From: Rhodoferax sp.
GTDB lineage: Bacteria; Pseudomonadota; Gammaproteobacteria; Burkholderiales; Burkholderiaceae_C
Direction: 5' to 3'
Length of the DNA: 64,000 nt
Assembly: GCA_019449595.1 (NCBI GenBank)
Contig: JAGRPL010000010.1
Location: 186,001 to 250,000 of the forward strand
The stretch's first letter is position 1. Each line of letters starts with the position of its first letter. Of this stretch, positions 8,763 to 19,465 are shown one piece after another. The translations under genes were made by a program, and so were the position numbers. The notes below the pieces were generated by a model. That model saw nothing but the letters and a program-made list of their open reading frames with translations, did not search any database and was not told the DNA's origin.

Positions 8763-8791
8763 TTGACCTGCTATGCAACTGGTTGCATAAA
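8763..8791 (+). promoter_or_regulatory. Candidate sigma-70 promoter of the reductase operon
   Basis: TTGACC at 8763-8768 and CATAAA at 8786-8791 are spaced by 17 bases. The first palindrome fills the spacer, as expected for a repressible promoter. Confidence 0.45.
8772..8789. promoter_or_regulatory. Putative PadR operator, copy 1
   Basis: TATGCAACTGGTTGCATA: eight-base inverted arms TATGCAAC/GTTGCATA around a 2-base centre, in the padR/reductase gap. A second copy of its core lies 41 bases downstream. Confidence 0.7.
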
Positions 8792-8812
8792 ATCCAAAAT
8801 CGCCCTAGACTG

Positions 8813-8830
8813 CTGCAACTGGTTGCATAG
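8813..8830. promoter_or_regulatory. Putative PadR operator, copy 2
   Basis: CTGCAACTGGTTGCATAG repeats the core TGCAACTGGTTGCA of copy 1 exactly. It lies 34 bases before the ATG of the reductase gene, i.e. in the leader. The 41-base spacing equals about four helical turns, which would allow cooperative binding. Confidence 0.7.
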
Positions 8831-11368
<2,538 letters not shown>

Positions 11369-11419
11369 TTGCTTTGAAATTGATAGCAGTCTGCGCAGGT
11401 TCTGCAAGGGCTGCAAGCC
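11369..11419 (+). repeat. Comamonadaceae-type dispersed repeat, copy A
   Basis: Begins at the stop codon of the reductase gene: TTGCTTTGAAATTGATAGC, then TCTGCGCAGG and a tail GCAAGGGCTGCAAGCC followed by AAAAAC. It shares core and tail with the copies near 52.1 and 53.1 kb. Confidence 0.75.
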
Positions 11420-11434
11420 AAAAACACACTGAAA

Positions 11435-12259
11435 ATGGAGTTGCACATGGAGTTTGAAACCCTGTCCGTCACGCTGGAAGACCACATTGCCACCGTGCGC
11501 CTGAACCGGCCCGAAAAGGCCAATGCCATGAACGCCACCATGTGGCAGGAAATCCGCAAGGCCTTCGAGTGGGTGGACGCCACCCCCGAGGTCCGCGTGG
11601 CCATCCTGCAGGGCGAAGGCCGGCTGTTCACCGCCGGCATTGACCTGAAGATGATGATGGGCCTGGGCCCGCAGATCCAGAACGACTGCGACGGCCGCAC
11701 CCGCGAAGCGCTGCGCCGCGTGATCCTGGACCTGCAGGACACCCTGACCAGCCTGGAGCGCTGCAGGAAGCCCGTGCTGGCGGCCATCCACGGTGGCTGC
11801 GTGGGCGGCGGCATCGACCTCATCACCTGCGCCGACATGCGCTACGCCTCCAGCGACGCCTACTTCACCATCAAGGAAATCGACATCGGCATGACGGCCG
11901 ACGTGGGCACCCTGCAGCGCCTGCCCCGGCTGATCGGCGAGGGCATGGCCCGCGAACTGGCCTACACCGGGCGCAACTTCAGCGCGGCCGAGGCGCGCGA
12001 GATGCGCCTGCTCAACCGCGTGTTCGACACGCGCGAGGCGCTGTACGCCGGCGTGCGCGAGATTGCCGCCAGCATTGCCGCCAAATCGCCCCTGTCGGTG
12101 CGCGGCACCAAGGAAATGATCACCTACGGGCGGGACCACTCCGTGGCCGACGGCCTGAACTACATCGCCACCTGGAACGCCGCCATGCTGATGAGCAAGG
12201 ACCTGCAGGAGGCCATGCTGGCCAATATGGAGAAGCGGGCGCCGGTGTTCAAGGACTGA
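11435..12259 (+). CDS. Crotonase family, dienoyl-CoA isomerase (ECH1)-like
   Basis: A 274-aa enoyl-CoA hydratase/isomerase family protein. LNRPEKANAMN opens the fold, TAGIDLKMMM and AAIHGGCVGGGIDLI form the oxyanion hole, and TIKEIDIGMTADVGTLQRLPR is very close to the segment of mammalian ECH1 that holds the acidic catalytic residues of delta(3,5)-delta(2,4)-dienoyl-CoA isomerase. The acidic residues (Asp in GGGID, Glu in KEID, Asp in TADVG) are kept. Together with the 2,4-dienoyl-CoA-reductase-like gene upstream this suggests beta-oxidation of polyunsaturated acyl chains. ATGs at 11435 and 11447 are both possible starts. Assignment to isomerase rather than hydratase is by motif similarity. 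Confidence 0.85.
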   Translation: MELHMEFETLSVTLEDHIATVRLNRPEKANAMNATMWQEIRKAFEWVDATPEVRVAILQGEGRLFTAGIDLKMMMGLGPQIQNDCDGRTREALRRVILDLQDTLTSLERCRKPVLAAIHGGCVGGGIDLITCADMRYASSDAYFTIKEIDIGMTADVGTLQRLPRLIGEGMARELAYTGRNFSAAEAREMRLLNRVFDTREALYAGVREIAASIAAKSPLSVRGTKEMITYGRDHSVADGLNYIATWNAAMLMSKDLQEAMLANMEKRAPVFKD

Positions 12260-12285
12260 GCGGCGGGGGCGTTGGCCCCTGAGCT

Positions 12286-12720
12286 TCAGTCCCGGGTGGC
12301 GTGGCGCTGCACGCAGGCAATGTAGGCCTCGCCGTCCGGCGGGCGGCCTGCCTGCTGGCTTTCCCACAGCATGCTGCCCAGGCACTCCATGGCTTCGTGG
12401 TGCGCCTGGTGCAGGGAATTGCGCCGGTGGGTGAGCAGCTCCACGGCCTGGCGGATGCCGCGCGGCTGGTCGATGGAGCACTGCTCACTGATCGACAGGT
12501 GCATGGACAGGTGCAGGAAGGGGTTGGTGCGGCCGTCCTGCACCTCGGTCATGGCCCGCAGGGCGGCGTCCACGTCGGCGAAGTCGGCAGCGTATTCGGG
12601 GTGCTCGTCCATCCACTGGCTTGCTATGGTTTCAATAGCTTCCAGCGCAGTGCCTGCGCGGGCCTTGGCGTAAACGGAGCAGAAAAAACGACGGACATCG
12701 GCTTGGGACGGACTGAACAT
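12286..12720 (-). CDS. DUF1841 family protein
   Basis: A 144-aa protein that matches my recollection of the DUF1841 family of beta- and gammaproteobacteria: start MFSPSQADVRRFF, central NPFLHLSMHLSISEQ, and C-terminal EAMECLGSMLWESQ. Function is unknown. It is convergent with the crotonase gene and divergent from the thiolase. Part of the coding sequence (AGTALEAIETIAS) overlaps a copy of the dispersed repeat described separately. Confidence 0.85.
   Translation of the reverse strand: MFSPSQADVRRFFCSVYAKARAGTALEAIETIASQWMDEHPEYAADFADVDAALRAMTEVQDGRTNPFLHLSMHLSISEQCSIDQPRGIRQAVELLTHRRNSLHQAHHEAMECLGSMLWESQQAGRPPDGEAYIACVQRHATRD
12620..12660 (+). repeat. Dispersed repeat, copy B, inside the DUF1841 gene
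   Basis: CTTGCTATGGTTTCAATAGC followed by TTCCAGCGCAG on the plus strand: the GCTAT..ATAGC hairpin and GCGCAG of the family element, read antisense within the DUF1841 coding sequence without breaking its frame. Confidence 0.6.
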
Positions 12721-12833
12721 CCGGCAAGGGTAACACGGCCCCCCATGGCCTTGTCGCCAGCGGGACGGGCTATTTTTCCGGTACCGTGGCAGAGTCGTCG
12801 TTCTTTTTGTTGCCCCGTAAACGGACCCCTGCC

Positions 12834-14036
12834 ATGAACCAAGCCTACATCTGCGACGCCATCCGCACCCCCATCGGGCGCTACGGCGGCGCCCTCGCCA
12901 GCGTGCGCACCGACGACCTGGCAGCCATCCCCCTCAAAGCCCTCATGGCGCGCAACCCGGGCGTCGACTGGGCCAGCGTCACCGACGTCATCCTGGGCTG
13001 CGCCAACCAGGCCGGCGAAGACAACCGCAACGTCGCCCACATGGCCAGCCTCTTGGCAGGGCTCCCCCTGGAAGTGCCCGGCGCCACTATCAACCGCCTG
13101 TGCGGCTCGGGCCTGGATGCCGTGGGCACGGCCGCCCGTGCCATCAAATCGGGTGAGGCCGGATTGATGATCGCCGGCGGAGTAGAAAGCATGAGCCGCG
13201 CCCCGTTTGTCATGCCCAAGATGGACAGCGCCTTCAGCCGCAGCAATGCGGTGTACGACACCACCATCGGCTGGCGCTTCATCAACAAGCTGATGCAGGA
13301 AAAATACGGCGTGGACTCCATGCCCGAGACCGCCGAGAACGTCGCCGTCGAATACAAGATTGAGCGCGAAGCCCAGGACCGCATGGCCCTGTCCAGCCAG
13401 AGGAAAGCCGTCGCCGCCCAGCAAGCCGGCCACCTGGCCCGTGAAATCACCCCCGTTACCATCGCCCAGAAAAAGGGTGAGCCCCTCGTCGTGAGCCAGG
13501 ACGAACACCCGCGCGAGACCAGCCTCGAAGCCCTGGCCCGGCTCAAACCCATCGTGCGTCCAGGCGGCACGGTGACTGCCGGCAACGCCAGCGGCGTCAA
13601 CGACGGCGCCTGCGCCCTGCTGCTGGCCAACGAAGCCAGCGCCGCCAGGAACGGCCTCACCCCCAAGGCCCGCATCGTCGGCATGGCCACCGCCGGTGTG
13701 GCCCCACGCACCATGGGCATGGGCCCGGTGCCGGCCACGCAGAAAGTGCTGGCGCTTACTGGCCTGAGCCTGGAGCAGATCGACGTCATCGAACTCAACG
13801 AAGCCTTTGCCGCCCAGGGCCTGGCCGTGCTGCGCCTCTTGGGCCTGAAGGACGACGACGCCCGCGTCAACGCCTGGGGCGGGGCCATTGCGCTGGGCCA
13901 CCCGCTGGGGGCCAGCGGTGCGCGCTTGGCGACCACGGCGGTGAACCGCCTGCACGCCACAGGCGGGCGCTACGCGCTGTGCACCATGTGCATTGGTGTG
14001 GGGCAGGGCATTGCGCTGGTTCTGGAGCGGGTGTGA
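12834..14036 (+). CDS. Acetyl-CoA acyltransferase, 3-oxoadipyl-CoA thiolase-like
   Basis: A 400-aa thiolase, the usual size of PcaF/PaaJ. The acylation Cys is in NRLCGSGLDAVGTAAR (residue about 90), the general-base His is in NEAFAAQGLAVL and GHPLGASGARL, and the second Cys is in CTMCIGVGQGIAL, a wording typical of 3-oxoadipyl-CoA thiolases. It cleaves a beta-ketoacyl-CoA with CoA. No other pca or paa genes are near, so it may serve the adjacent fatty acyl degradation set instead. Start at 12834 (MNQAYICDAIRTPIGR); the open frame extends 16 codons upstream without family similarity. Confidence 0.88.
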   Translation: MNQAYICDAIRTPIGRYGGALASVRTDDLAAIPLKALMARNPGVDWASVTDVILGCANQAGEDNRNVAHMASLLAGLPLEVPGATINRLCGSGLDAVGTAARAIKSGEAGLMIAGGVESMSRAPFVMPKMDSAFSRSNAVYDTTIGWRFINKLMQEKYGVDSMPETAENVAVEYKIEREAQDRMALSSQRKAVAAQQAGHLAREITPVTIAQKKGEPLVVSQDEHPRETSLEALARLKPIVRPGGTVTAGNASGVNDGACALLLANEASAARNGLTPKARIVGMATAGVAPRTMGMGPVPATQKVLALTGLSLEQIDVIELNEAFAAQGLAVLRLLGLKDDDARVNAWGGAIALGHPLGASGARLATTAVNRLHATGGRYALCTMCIGVGQGIALVLERV

Positions 14037-14788
14037 GCTTCCCCCTCATCACCGATCCGTATTTCTATGCGGTCTCCATCCCCGCGGTATTGCTGCTGGG
14101 CGTGAGCAAAAGCGGGTTTGGCGCGGGCTTCGGTTCGTTGGCGGTGCCGCTGATGGCGCTGGCCGTGAGCGTGCCCGAGGCGGCCGCGATCCTGATGCCG
14201 CTGCTGTTCCTGATGGACGTGCTGGGCATGGCGGCGTTCCGCAAGGATTTTGACCGGGCGCTGCTGAAGTTTCTGGTTCCGTTCGGGGTGCTGGGAATTG
14301 TGATTGGTGCGGTGCTGTTCAAGGTGCTCAATGCCCACACCGTGGCGGCCCTGGTGGGCGCGTTCACGCTGCTGTTCCTGGCGCAGCGTCTGGTGTTTCC
14401 GCCCCATGCCGACAGCCCGCCGCCGCCCCGGTGGCTGGGGGCGCTGCTTACCACCACCTCGGGGTTCACCAGTTTCATTGCCCACGCCGGCGGGCCGCCC
14501 ATTTCGGCCTATGTGATTCCGCTGCGCCTGTCGCCGGTGCAGTACACCGCCACCATGGCGTTTTTCTTCTTCGTGGTGAACCTCTCCAAATGGATTCCCT
14601 ACGCCTGGCTGGGATTGCTGGACTGGCGCAACATGGCGACCTCGCTGGTGCTGTTGCCGCTGGCGCCGGTGGGCGTGTGGACCGGGGTGTGGCTGGCGCG
14701 GCGCATCCGTCCGGTCTGGTTTTACCGCTTCCTGTACGCCGGCATGCTGCTCACCGGCATCAAGCTGCTGTGGGACGGGCTGGCCTGA
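14033..14788 (+). CDS. TauE/SafE family sulfite exporter-like permease
   Basis: A 251-aa multi-pass inner-membrane protein, about eight hydrophobic helices. The first repeat shows LLGVSKSGFGAGFGSLAVPLMAL and the second TTSGFTSFIAHAGGPPISAYVIPL, the duplicated signature of the TauE/SafE family of sulfite/sulfonate exporters. The GTG at 14033 overlaps the thiolase stop as GTGA, so translation is coupled; the longer open frame runs inside the thiolase and is not used. The substrate is unknown, but coupling to a thiolase suggests export of an organic acid or sulfonated product. Confidence 0.85.
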   Translation: MSFPLITDPYFYAVSIPAVLLLGVSKSGFGAGFGSLAVPLMALAVSVPEAAAILMPLLFLMDVLGMAAFRKDFDRALLKFLVPFGVLGIVIGAVLFKVLNAHTVAALVGAFTLLFLAQRLVFPPHADSPPPPRWLGALLTTTSGFTSFIAHAGGPPISAYVIPLRLSPVQYTATMAFFFFVVNLSKWIPYAWLGLLDWRNMATSLVLLPLAPVGVWTGVWLARRIRPVWFYRFLYAGMLLTGIKLLWDGLA

Positions 14789-14931
14789 GGCCAGGGCCAT
14801 TACAAACTGTTTCATGAACGCCCGGTAAAGCAGCGCGGCGGGGGTCAACTGGCCCGCGCGGGGAGGCGTTGACCAGATCTGTATGGATTCCTGCCGGGGG
14901 CATTGGGCACCCGGCTTACCGAGGTCTTTCT

Positions 14932-15384
14932 ATGAAACCGCTCGTTGGCATAGCCTGCGCCGTGGCGGCCCTGCTGGGCACGCTCCCCCTGACTTCCATG
15001 GCCCAGCACTGGGACCATGACCGTGGCCGCGAATGGCGCGGCGACATCCGGCATTTTGAATACCACGACGCCCGCCGCTGGCAGTCGGGCGCCTGGCGCC
15101 ATGGCTCCCACGATGGCCGCTTCGGATGGTGGTGGGTCATAGGCGGTCTGTGGTACTTCTATCCCCAGCCGGTCTACCCCTATCCCGACCCCTATCGTCC
15201 GCCCGTCGTCGTGGTGGAGCAGGCGCCTCCGCCCGTGGTGGTGCAAGCGCCGCCGGTGGCCAGCCCGCCGCCCACGCAGTACTGGTACTACTGTGAAGCG
15301 GCCAAGGGCTACTACCCCTATGTAGCGTCGTGTCCGCGCGGCTGGAAGACGGTGCCCGCGACCCCGCCGGGGGTGCTGCAGTGA
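14932..15384 (+). CDS. Secreted Trp/Pro-rich hypothetical protein
   Basis: A 150-aa protein with a Sec signal peptide (residues 1-24, cleavage after SMA). The mature part is rich in His, Arg and Trp (WDHDRGREWRGDIRHF), then has a hydrophobic Trp/Tyr stretch, a Pro/Val-rich linker (PPVVVVEQAPPPVVVQAPP), and a C-terminal block YWYYCEAAKGYYPYVASCP with two cysteines that can form a disulfide. This C-terminal YYC..YYPYV.SCP block recurs in small envelope proteins of Burkholderiales of unknown function. Its stop overlaps the start of the next gene (TGATG), implying coupled translation. Confidence 0.75.
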   Translation: MKPLVGIACAVAALLGTLPLTSMAQHWDHDRGREWRGDIRHFEYHDARRWQSGAWRHGSHDGRFGWWWVIGGLWYFYPQPVYPYPDPYRPPVVVVEQAPPPVVVQAPPVASPPPTQYWYYCEAAKGYYPYVASCPRGWKTVPATPPGVLQ

Positions 15385-15893
15385 TGGCAGGTTCTTCCCG
15401 CTGGACCGGTGCGGTGCTGCTGGTCTGTCTGGCCGGTTGCGCGGTACCGCCCCCGCAGGGGCCCCGCGTGACGGCGATGCCCACGCCGGGCAAGCCGTTG
15501 GAGTTGTTTGCGGCTGAAGACCAGGCCTGCCGGAACTATGCCGGGCAGACCGTCGCCCCCGAATCGCCCGGCGCTACGGTGGCCGGTGCGGCCGTCGTGG
15601 GCACGGTGATTGGCGCCGCCGTCGGTTCGGCGGCAGGTGGGCGCCACGACCATACCGCGTCCGGTGCCGCCACCGGGCTGGTCATGGGCACGGCCATCGG
15701 GGCCAACCGCAGTGCGGTGGCTTCCGAGCAGGCGCAACGGCGCTACGACCTGGCCTACGAACAGTGCATGGCCACCAAGAACAACGCCACGCCGCGGGCG
15801 GTCTACCGCGTGCCGGCCCCGGCCGTGGTTGCACCGTCCTACTCGGCCCCGTACGGGCCGGCGGCTTACCCGCCACCGCCGCCGGGACGCTGA
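15384..15893 (+). CDS. Glycine-zipper lipoprotein
   Basis: A 169-aa protein with a lipoprotein signal (lipobox LAGC, Cys about residue 18). The middle contains a glycine-zipper pair (GAAVVGTVIGAAVGSAAGG, then GAATGLVMGTAIGAN), as in SlyB/PcP and other small outer-membrane lipoproteins, followed by a YEQCMATKN segment and a Pro/Tyr-rich tail. The start is the ATG overlapping the stop of the upstream secreted protein. Both products are envelope proteins and probably work together. It is convergent with the Kef antiporter gene; a small hairpin (CAGCCC/GGGCTG at 15894-15909) lies between them. Confidence 0.75.
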   Translation: MAGSSRWTGAVLLVCLAGCAVPPPQGPRVTAMPTPGKPLELFAAEDQACRNYAGQTVAPESPGATVAGAAVVGTVIGAAVGSAAGGRHDHTASGAATGLVMGTAIGANRSAVASEQAQRRYDLAYEQCMATKNNATPRAVYRVPAPAVVAPSYSAPYGPAAYPPPPPGR

Positions 15894-15917
15894 CAGCCCC
15901 AGAGGGCTGGGGGCGGG

Positions 15918-17732
15918 TCATGCCGCCGGGTTCTGCGCCTGCTCTTCCCGTTCCCGCGCCATCTGCTCTTCCAGTTCCTGACGCCCCTGTTTGGCCACCG
16001 CAATCATCTTGGCGCGGTCCTTGTGGTGCGGGTGCATCTTCTCCAGCAGGGCCAGGTTGTGGGTGCGGAAGCGGTTGACGGCATGGTGGGCTTCCTGCGG
16101 CGTCTGGCCCAGCAGCTCCAGCACGCTGAGGCCGCTCTTGAGGCTGCCTTCGAACATTTCCCGCTCGATGCGCTGCACGCCGCGGGCCCGCAGCGCATTC
16201 CAGTGCGCCACGTCGCGGGCGCGCACCACCAGCTGCAGGTGCGGGAAATGCTGTTTGACCAGGTCCACGATGGCCAGCGAGGCATCCACGCTGTTGACGG
16301 CAATCACCAGCACGCGGGCCTGATCGGCCCCGGCGATGCGCAGCAGGTCCAGCCGGGTGGGGTCACCGTAGTGCACCTGGTAGCCCTGGGTGCGTGCGGC
16401 CTCGATCATCTGGGCATCGTTGTCCAGCACGGTCGCGGGCACCCCCTGCGCCAGCAGCAGGCGGCCGATGATCTGGCCGTAGCGGCCAAAACCGGCCAGG
16501 ATGACCGGGGCGTTCTGAGGCTCGGAGATTTCCTGCAGCCGGGGCTTGCCGTTGCGCGCATAGCGGGGCAGCAGCCATTTGTCCACCGCCACCAGCAGCA
16601 GCGGCGAGACCAGCATGGACAGGGTCACCGCGCCAATCAGCAGCGAGGCCACCTCGGCGGAGAACACCCGCGCGCCCACCGCGGCCTGGAACACCACGAA
16701 GGCAAATTCACCGCCCTGTGCCAGCAGCAGGGTGAACACCGGGCGCTCCTGGAAGGGCAGGTCCATGGCGCGCGCCAGGCCAAAGATCACCAGCAGCTTC
16801 ACCAGCAGGAAGCCAGCCACAATGACGGCCATGCGCAGCGGGTCGTGCATCAGCACGCCGAAGTCGATGCCCATGCCCACCGCGATGAAGAACAGCCCCA
16901 GCAGCAGCCCCTTGAACGGCTCCAGGTTGGTTTCCAGCTCGCGCCGGTATTCGCTTTCGGCCAGCAGCACGCCACCCAGAAAGGCCCCCAGCGCCATGGA
17001 CAGGCCTACCAGCTGCATCAGGCTGGCGATGCCCACGACCAGCAGCAGGGATGCGGCGGTGAAGATTTCGGGGGTCTTGCTGCGGGCGATCCAGCGGAAC
17101 AGCGGGCGCAGCGCCAGCCGGCCACCGACCACGATGCTGATGACGACTGCTACTATTTTTATAGCTACTTGCGCGCGATCCATGGGGCTCAGGGCCATTT
17201 CTGCCTCTGAAATTCCATCCAACAGCGGGAGCAGGGCCAGCACCGGGATCACGGCCACGTCCTGAAACAGCAGGATGGAGAACGCCGCCTGGCCGCTGTT
17301 GGTCTGCAGCAGGCTGCGCTCGCCAATGACTTGCAGTGCAATGGCCGTGCTCGACAGGGCCAGGCCCAGCGCGGCGACCAGGGCGATTTCCCACGGGGTG
17401 CCGAAGGCCCAGGCCACGCCGAAGATGGCGGCGGTGCAGCCCAGCACCTGGGCCGTGCCCCAGCCAAAGATGGGGCGGCGCAGGCTCCACAGGCGCTTGG
17501 GTTCCAGTTCCAGGCCGACCAGGAACAGCATCAGCACCACGCCGAACTCGGCAAAGTGCAGGATGTCTTCCACGTTGGTGACCAGCCCGAGCCCCCAGGG
17601 GCCGATGGCCATGCCGGCGGCCAGATAGCCAATGATGGAACCCAGTCCCAGGGCGCGGCTCAGGGGGACGGCGATGACGGCGGCGCTGAGGTAGACGAAG
17701 CTGTTGATTAACCAGGTGGGCGTGTGTTCCAT
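15918..17732 (-). CDS. Kef-type monovalent cation:proton antiporter (CPA2)
   Basis: A 604-aa CPA2 antiporter. About twelve membrane helices occupy residues 1-380 (for example GLGSIIGYLAAGMAIGPWGLGLV and VLMLFLVGLELEPKRLW), followed by an RCK/TrkA-N domain starting at VILAGFGRYGQIIGRLL with the GxGxxG nucleotide site, and an acidic C-terminal tail (ELEEQMAREREEQ). This is the KefB/KefC arrangement for K+ efflux in exchange for H+. No KefF/KefG ancillary gene is adjacent. The ATG at 17732 is chosen over an upstream in-frame Met. A copy of the dispersed repeat lies within the coding region around base 17160. Confidence 0.88.
   Translation of the reverse strand: MEHTPTWLINSFVYLSAAVIAVPLSRALGLGSIIGYLAAGMAIGPWGLGLVTNVEDILHFAEFGVVLMLFLVGLELEPKRLWSLRRPIFGWGTAQVLGCTAAIFGVAWAFGTPWEIALVAALGLALSSTAIALQVIGERSLLQTNSGQAAFSILLFQDVAVIPVLALLPLLDGISEAEMALSPMDRAQVAIKIVAVVISIVVGGRLALRPLFRWIARSKTPEIFTAASLLLVVGIASLMQLVGLSMALGAFLGGVLLAESEYRRELETNLEPFKGLLLGLFFIAVGMGIDFGVLMHDPLRMAVIVAGFLLVKLLVIFGLARAMDLPFQERPVFTLLLAQGGEFAFVVFQAAVGARVFSAEVASLLIGAVTLSMLVSPLLLVAVDKWLLPRYARNGKPRLQEISEPQNAPVILAGFGRYGQIIGRLLLAQGVPATVLDNDAQMIEAARTQGYQVHYGDPTRLDLLRIAGADQARVLVIAVNSVDASLAIVDLVKQHFPHLQLVVRARDVAHWNALRARGVQRIEREMFEGSLKSGLSVLELLGQTPQEAHHAVNRFRTHNLALLEKMHPHHKDRAKMIAVAKQGRQELEEQMAREREEQAQNPAA
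17149..17176 (+). repeat. Dispersed repeat, copy C, inside the Kef gene
   Basis: GCTACTATTTTTATAGC followed by TACTTGCGCGC: the hairpin core and the GCGC tail of the repeat, plus-strand orientation, embedded in the antisense Kef gene where it encodes the membrane-helix residues AQVAIKIVAVV. Confidence 0.6.
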
Positions 17733-17773
17733 GCCGCTAACATAGCAAATTCCCAAACCGTCAGGAGAACCTC

Positions 17774-18391
17774 ATGCCAGTTGTGGTTGTGGCCAATCCC
17801 AAGGGCGGCGTCGGCAAGTCGACGCTGGCCACCAATATTGCGGGTTATTACGCGTCCCAAGGGCACGCGGTGATGCTGGGTGATGTGGACCGGCAGCAGT
17901 CGTCGCGCCTGTGGCTGGGTCTGCGCCCGACGGCGGCGCGCCCGATTGGCAGCTGGGAGACCGATGCGGACGCCATTGCCAAACCCCCCAAGGGCACGAC
18001 CCATGTGGTGCTGGACACCCCGGCGGGCCTGCATGGCTGGCGCTTCAATGACGTGATGAAGATGGCCGACCACATCGTCGTACCACTGCAGCCCAGCGTG
18101 TTCGACATCTTTGCCACCCGGGCGTTTCTGGACCAGTTGGCCCAGAACAAGCACAGCGAGAAGACCCGGATTGCCCTGGTGGGCATGCGGGTGGACGCCC
18201 GCACCATTGCCGCCGACCAGTTGCACACGTTTGTGGACCAGCTGGGGATGCCGGTGCTGGGCTATCTGCGTGACACGCAGAACTACATCCACCTGGCTGC
18301 CCGCGGGCTGACGCTGTTTGACGTGGCGCCCGGGCGGGTGGCCAAGGACCTGGAGCAGTGGCAGGCCCTGTGCGATTGGCTGGATGCCTGA
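17774..18391 (+). CDS. ParA family ATPase (orphan)
   Basis: A 205-aa P-loop ATPase with the deviant Walker A motif NPKGGVGKST at residues 8-17, the signature lysine included, a GDVDRQQSS switch and HVVLDTPAGL (Walker B). It is a compact ParA without an N-terminal DNA-binding domain, and there is no parB or centromere-like repeat next to it. Such orphan ParA/MinD-like proteins position cellular cargo such as chemosensory arrays or chromosomal loci. It is divergent from the Kef gene and lies 66 bases before the MaoC gene. Confidence 0.85.
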   Translation: MPVVVVANPKGGVGKSTLATNIAGYYASQGHAVMLGDVDRQQSSRLWLGLRPTAARPIGSWETDADAIAKPPKGTTHVVLDTPAGLHGWRFNDVMKMADHIVVPLQPSVFDIFATRAFLDQLAQNKHSEKTRIALVGMRVDARTIAADQLHTFVDQLGMPVLGYLRDTQNYIHLAARGLTLFDVAPGRVAKDLEQWQALCDWLDA

Positions 18392-18457
18392 AGTGGCAGC
18401 GGCGGGTTTGTCGCGGGCTTGACACCGGGAGCGCCCGCCAGACCCTACAGTGGGGCC

Positions 18458-18913
18458 ATGAAAACATTCCAAACTCTCTCCGAGCTGCTTCCCCTGGTGG
18501 GGCAGGAAGTCGTGGTCAGCGACTGGATCACCATCACGCAGGAACAGGTCAACCTGTTTGCCCAGGCCACGGGGGACCACCAGTGGATTCACGTGGACGT
18601 GGAGCGGGCCAAGCAGGGGCCGTTTGGCGCCCCTATCGCCCACGGCTTTCTCACGCTGTCGCTGTTGCCGCGCTTCTTCGAGTCGTCCCTGCACATCGTG
18701 CAGACCCGCATGGGCGTGAACTACGGCCTCAACAAGGTGCGCTTTGTCAGCCCGGTGCCGGTGGGCAGCCGCCTGCGCGCGCGCATGAAGCTGCTGGCCT
18801 GCGACCCGATCGACAACGGCGGCATGCAGATGACCTGGGAGGTCACTACCGAGCGCGAAGGGGCCTCCAAGCCCGCGTGCGTGGCCGAGTCGATCGCCCG
18901 CCACTACCCCTGA
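18458..18913 (+). CDS. MaoC family (R)-specific enoyl-CoA hydratase
   Basis: A 151-aa single hotdog-fold protein. The MaoC catalytic motif is clear: FAQATGDHQWIHVDVERA (Asp and His) followed by FGAPIAHGFLTLSLLP. These enzymes hydrate trans-2-enoyl-CoA to (R)-3-hydroxyacyl-CoA, often feeding polyhydroxyalkanoate synthesis. The ATG at 18458 is chosen because the upstream 13 codons have no family similarity. It is convergent with trmL. No PHA synthase is in the window. Confidence 0.88.
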   Translation: MKTFQTLSELLPLVGQEVVVSDWITITQEQVNLFAQATGDHQWIHVDVERAKQGPFGAPIAHGFLTLSLLPRFFESSLHIVQTRMGVNYGLNKVRFVSPVPVGSRLRARMKLLACDPIDNGGMQMTWEVTTEREGASKPACVAESIARHYP

Positions 18914-18951
18914 CCGGTTTTCCCCAAGCCGCCGGCGGGCGGCGCGTGGGC

Positions 18952-19416
18952 CTAGCCCTGGAAGCCGTTCTGCCGCCAGGCTTCGAACACCGTCACCGCC
19001 ACGGCGTTGCTGAGGTTCAGGCTGCGCTGGCCCGCCCGCATGGGGAGTTTCAGGCAGCGTTGCGGAGCGAAGCTGGCGCGCACGGTGTCGGACAGGCCTT
19101 TGGTCTCGGAGCCGAACACCAGCCAGTCGCCGGGCTGGAAGGCCGCGTCATAGACATTGCCGGTTCCCTTGGTGGTGAGCGCAAAGAGCCGTTCGGGCGC
19201 GGGCTGCTCGGCTGCCAGAAAGGCCTGCCAGCTGGCGTGGGTGCGCAGCGTGGCGTACTCGTGGTAGTCGAGCCCGGCGCGGCGCATGTGCTTGTCGTCC
19301 ATGGAAAAGCCCAGCGGCTCGATCAGGTGCAGCGTGCAGCCGGTGTTGGCCGCCAGGCGGATGACGTTGCCCGTGTTGGGCGGAATTTCAGGTTCAACCA
19401 GAACAATATGGAACAT
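18952..19416 (-). CDS. trmL: tRNA (cytidine(34)-2'-O)-methyltransferase
   Basis: A 154-aa SPOUT methyltransferase. The N-terminus [21 protein letters not shown], the middle [10 protein letters not shown] and the C-terminal knot segment [18 protein letters not shown] followed by EAWRQ are diagnostic for TrmL, which methylates the 2'-O of the wobble base in tRNA-Leu isoacceptors. Length agrees with the family (about 155 aa). The ATG at 19416 was preferred over an upstream open frame. It stands between the convergent MaoC gene and a membrane protein gene on the same strand. Confidence 0.92.
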   Translation of the reverse strand: MFHIVLVEPEIPPNTGNVIRLAANTGCTLHLIEPLGFSMDDKHMRRAGLDYHEYATLRTHASWQAFLAAEQPAPERLFALTTKGTGNVYDAAFQPGDWLVFGSETKGLSDTVRASFAPQRCLKLPMRAGQRSLNLSNAVAVTVFEAWRQNGFQG

Positions 19417-19465
19417 GGGCGCTATTGTCGCCCGTGTGCTGCGCCGCGTTGGCGCAGCGACGCGC

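Noticed and set aside
12834..14788. Possible beta-ketoadipate (pca) operon
   Set aside because: Only one PcaF-like thiolase is present; no other pca or ring-cleavage gene lies in the window.
17774..18391. Possible plasmid or chromosome partitioning locus
   Set aside because: ParA-like gene only; no ParB, no parS-like sites and no replication genes near.
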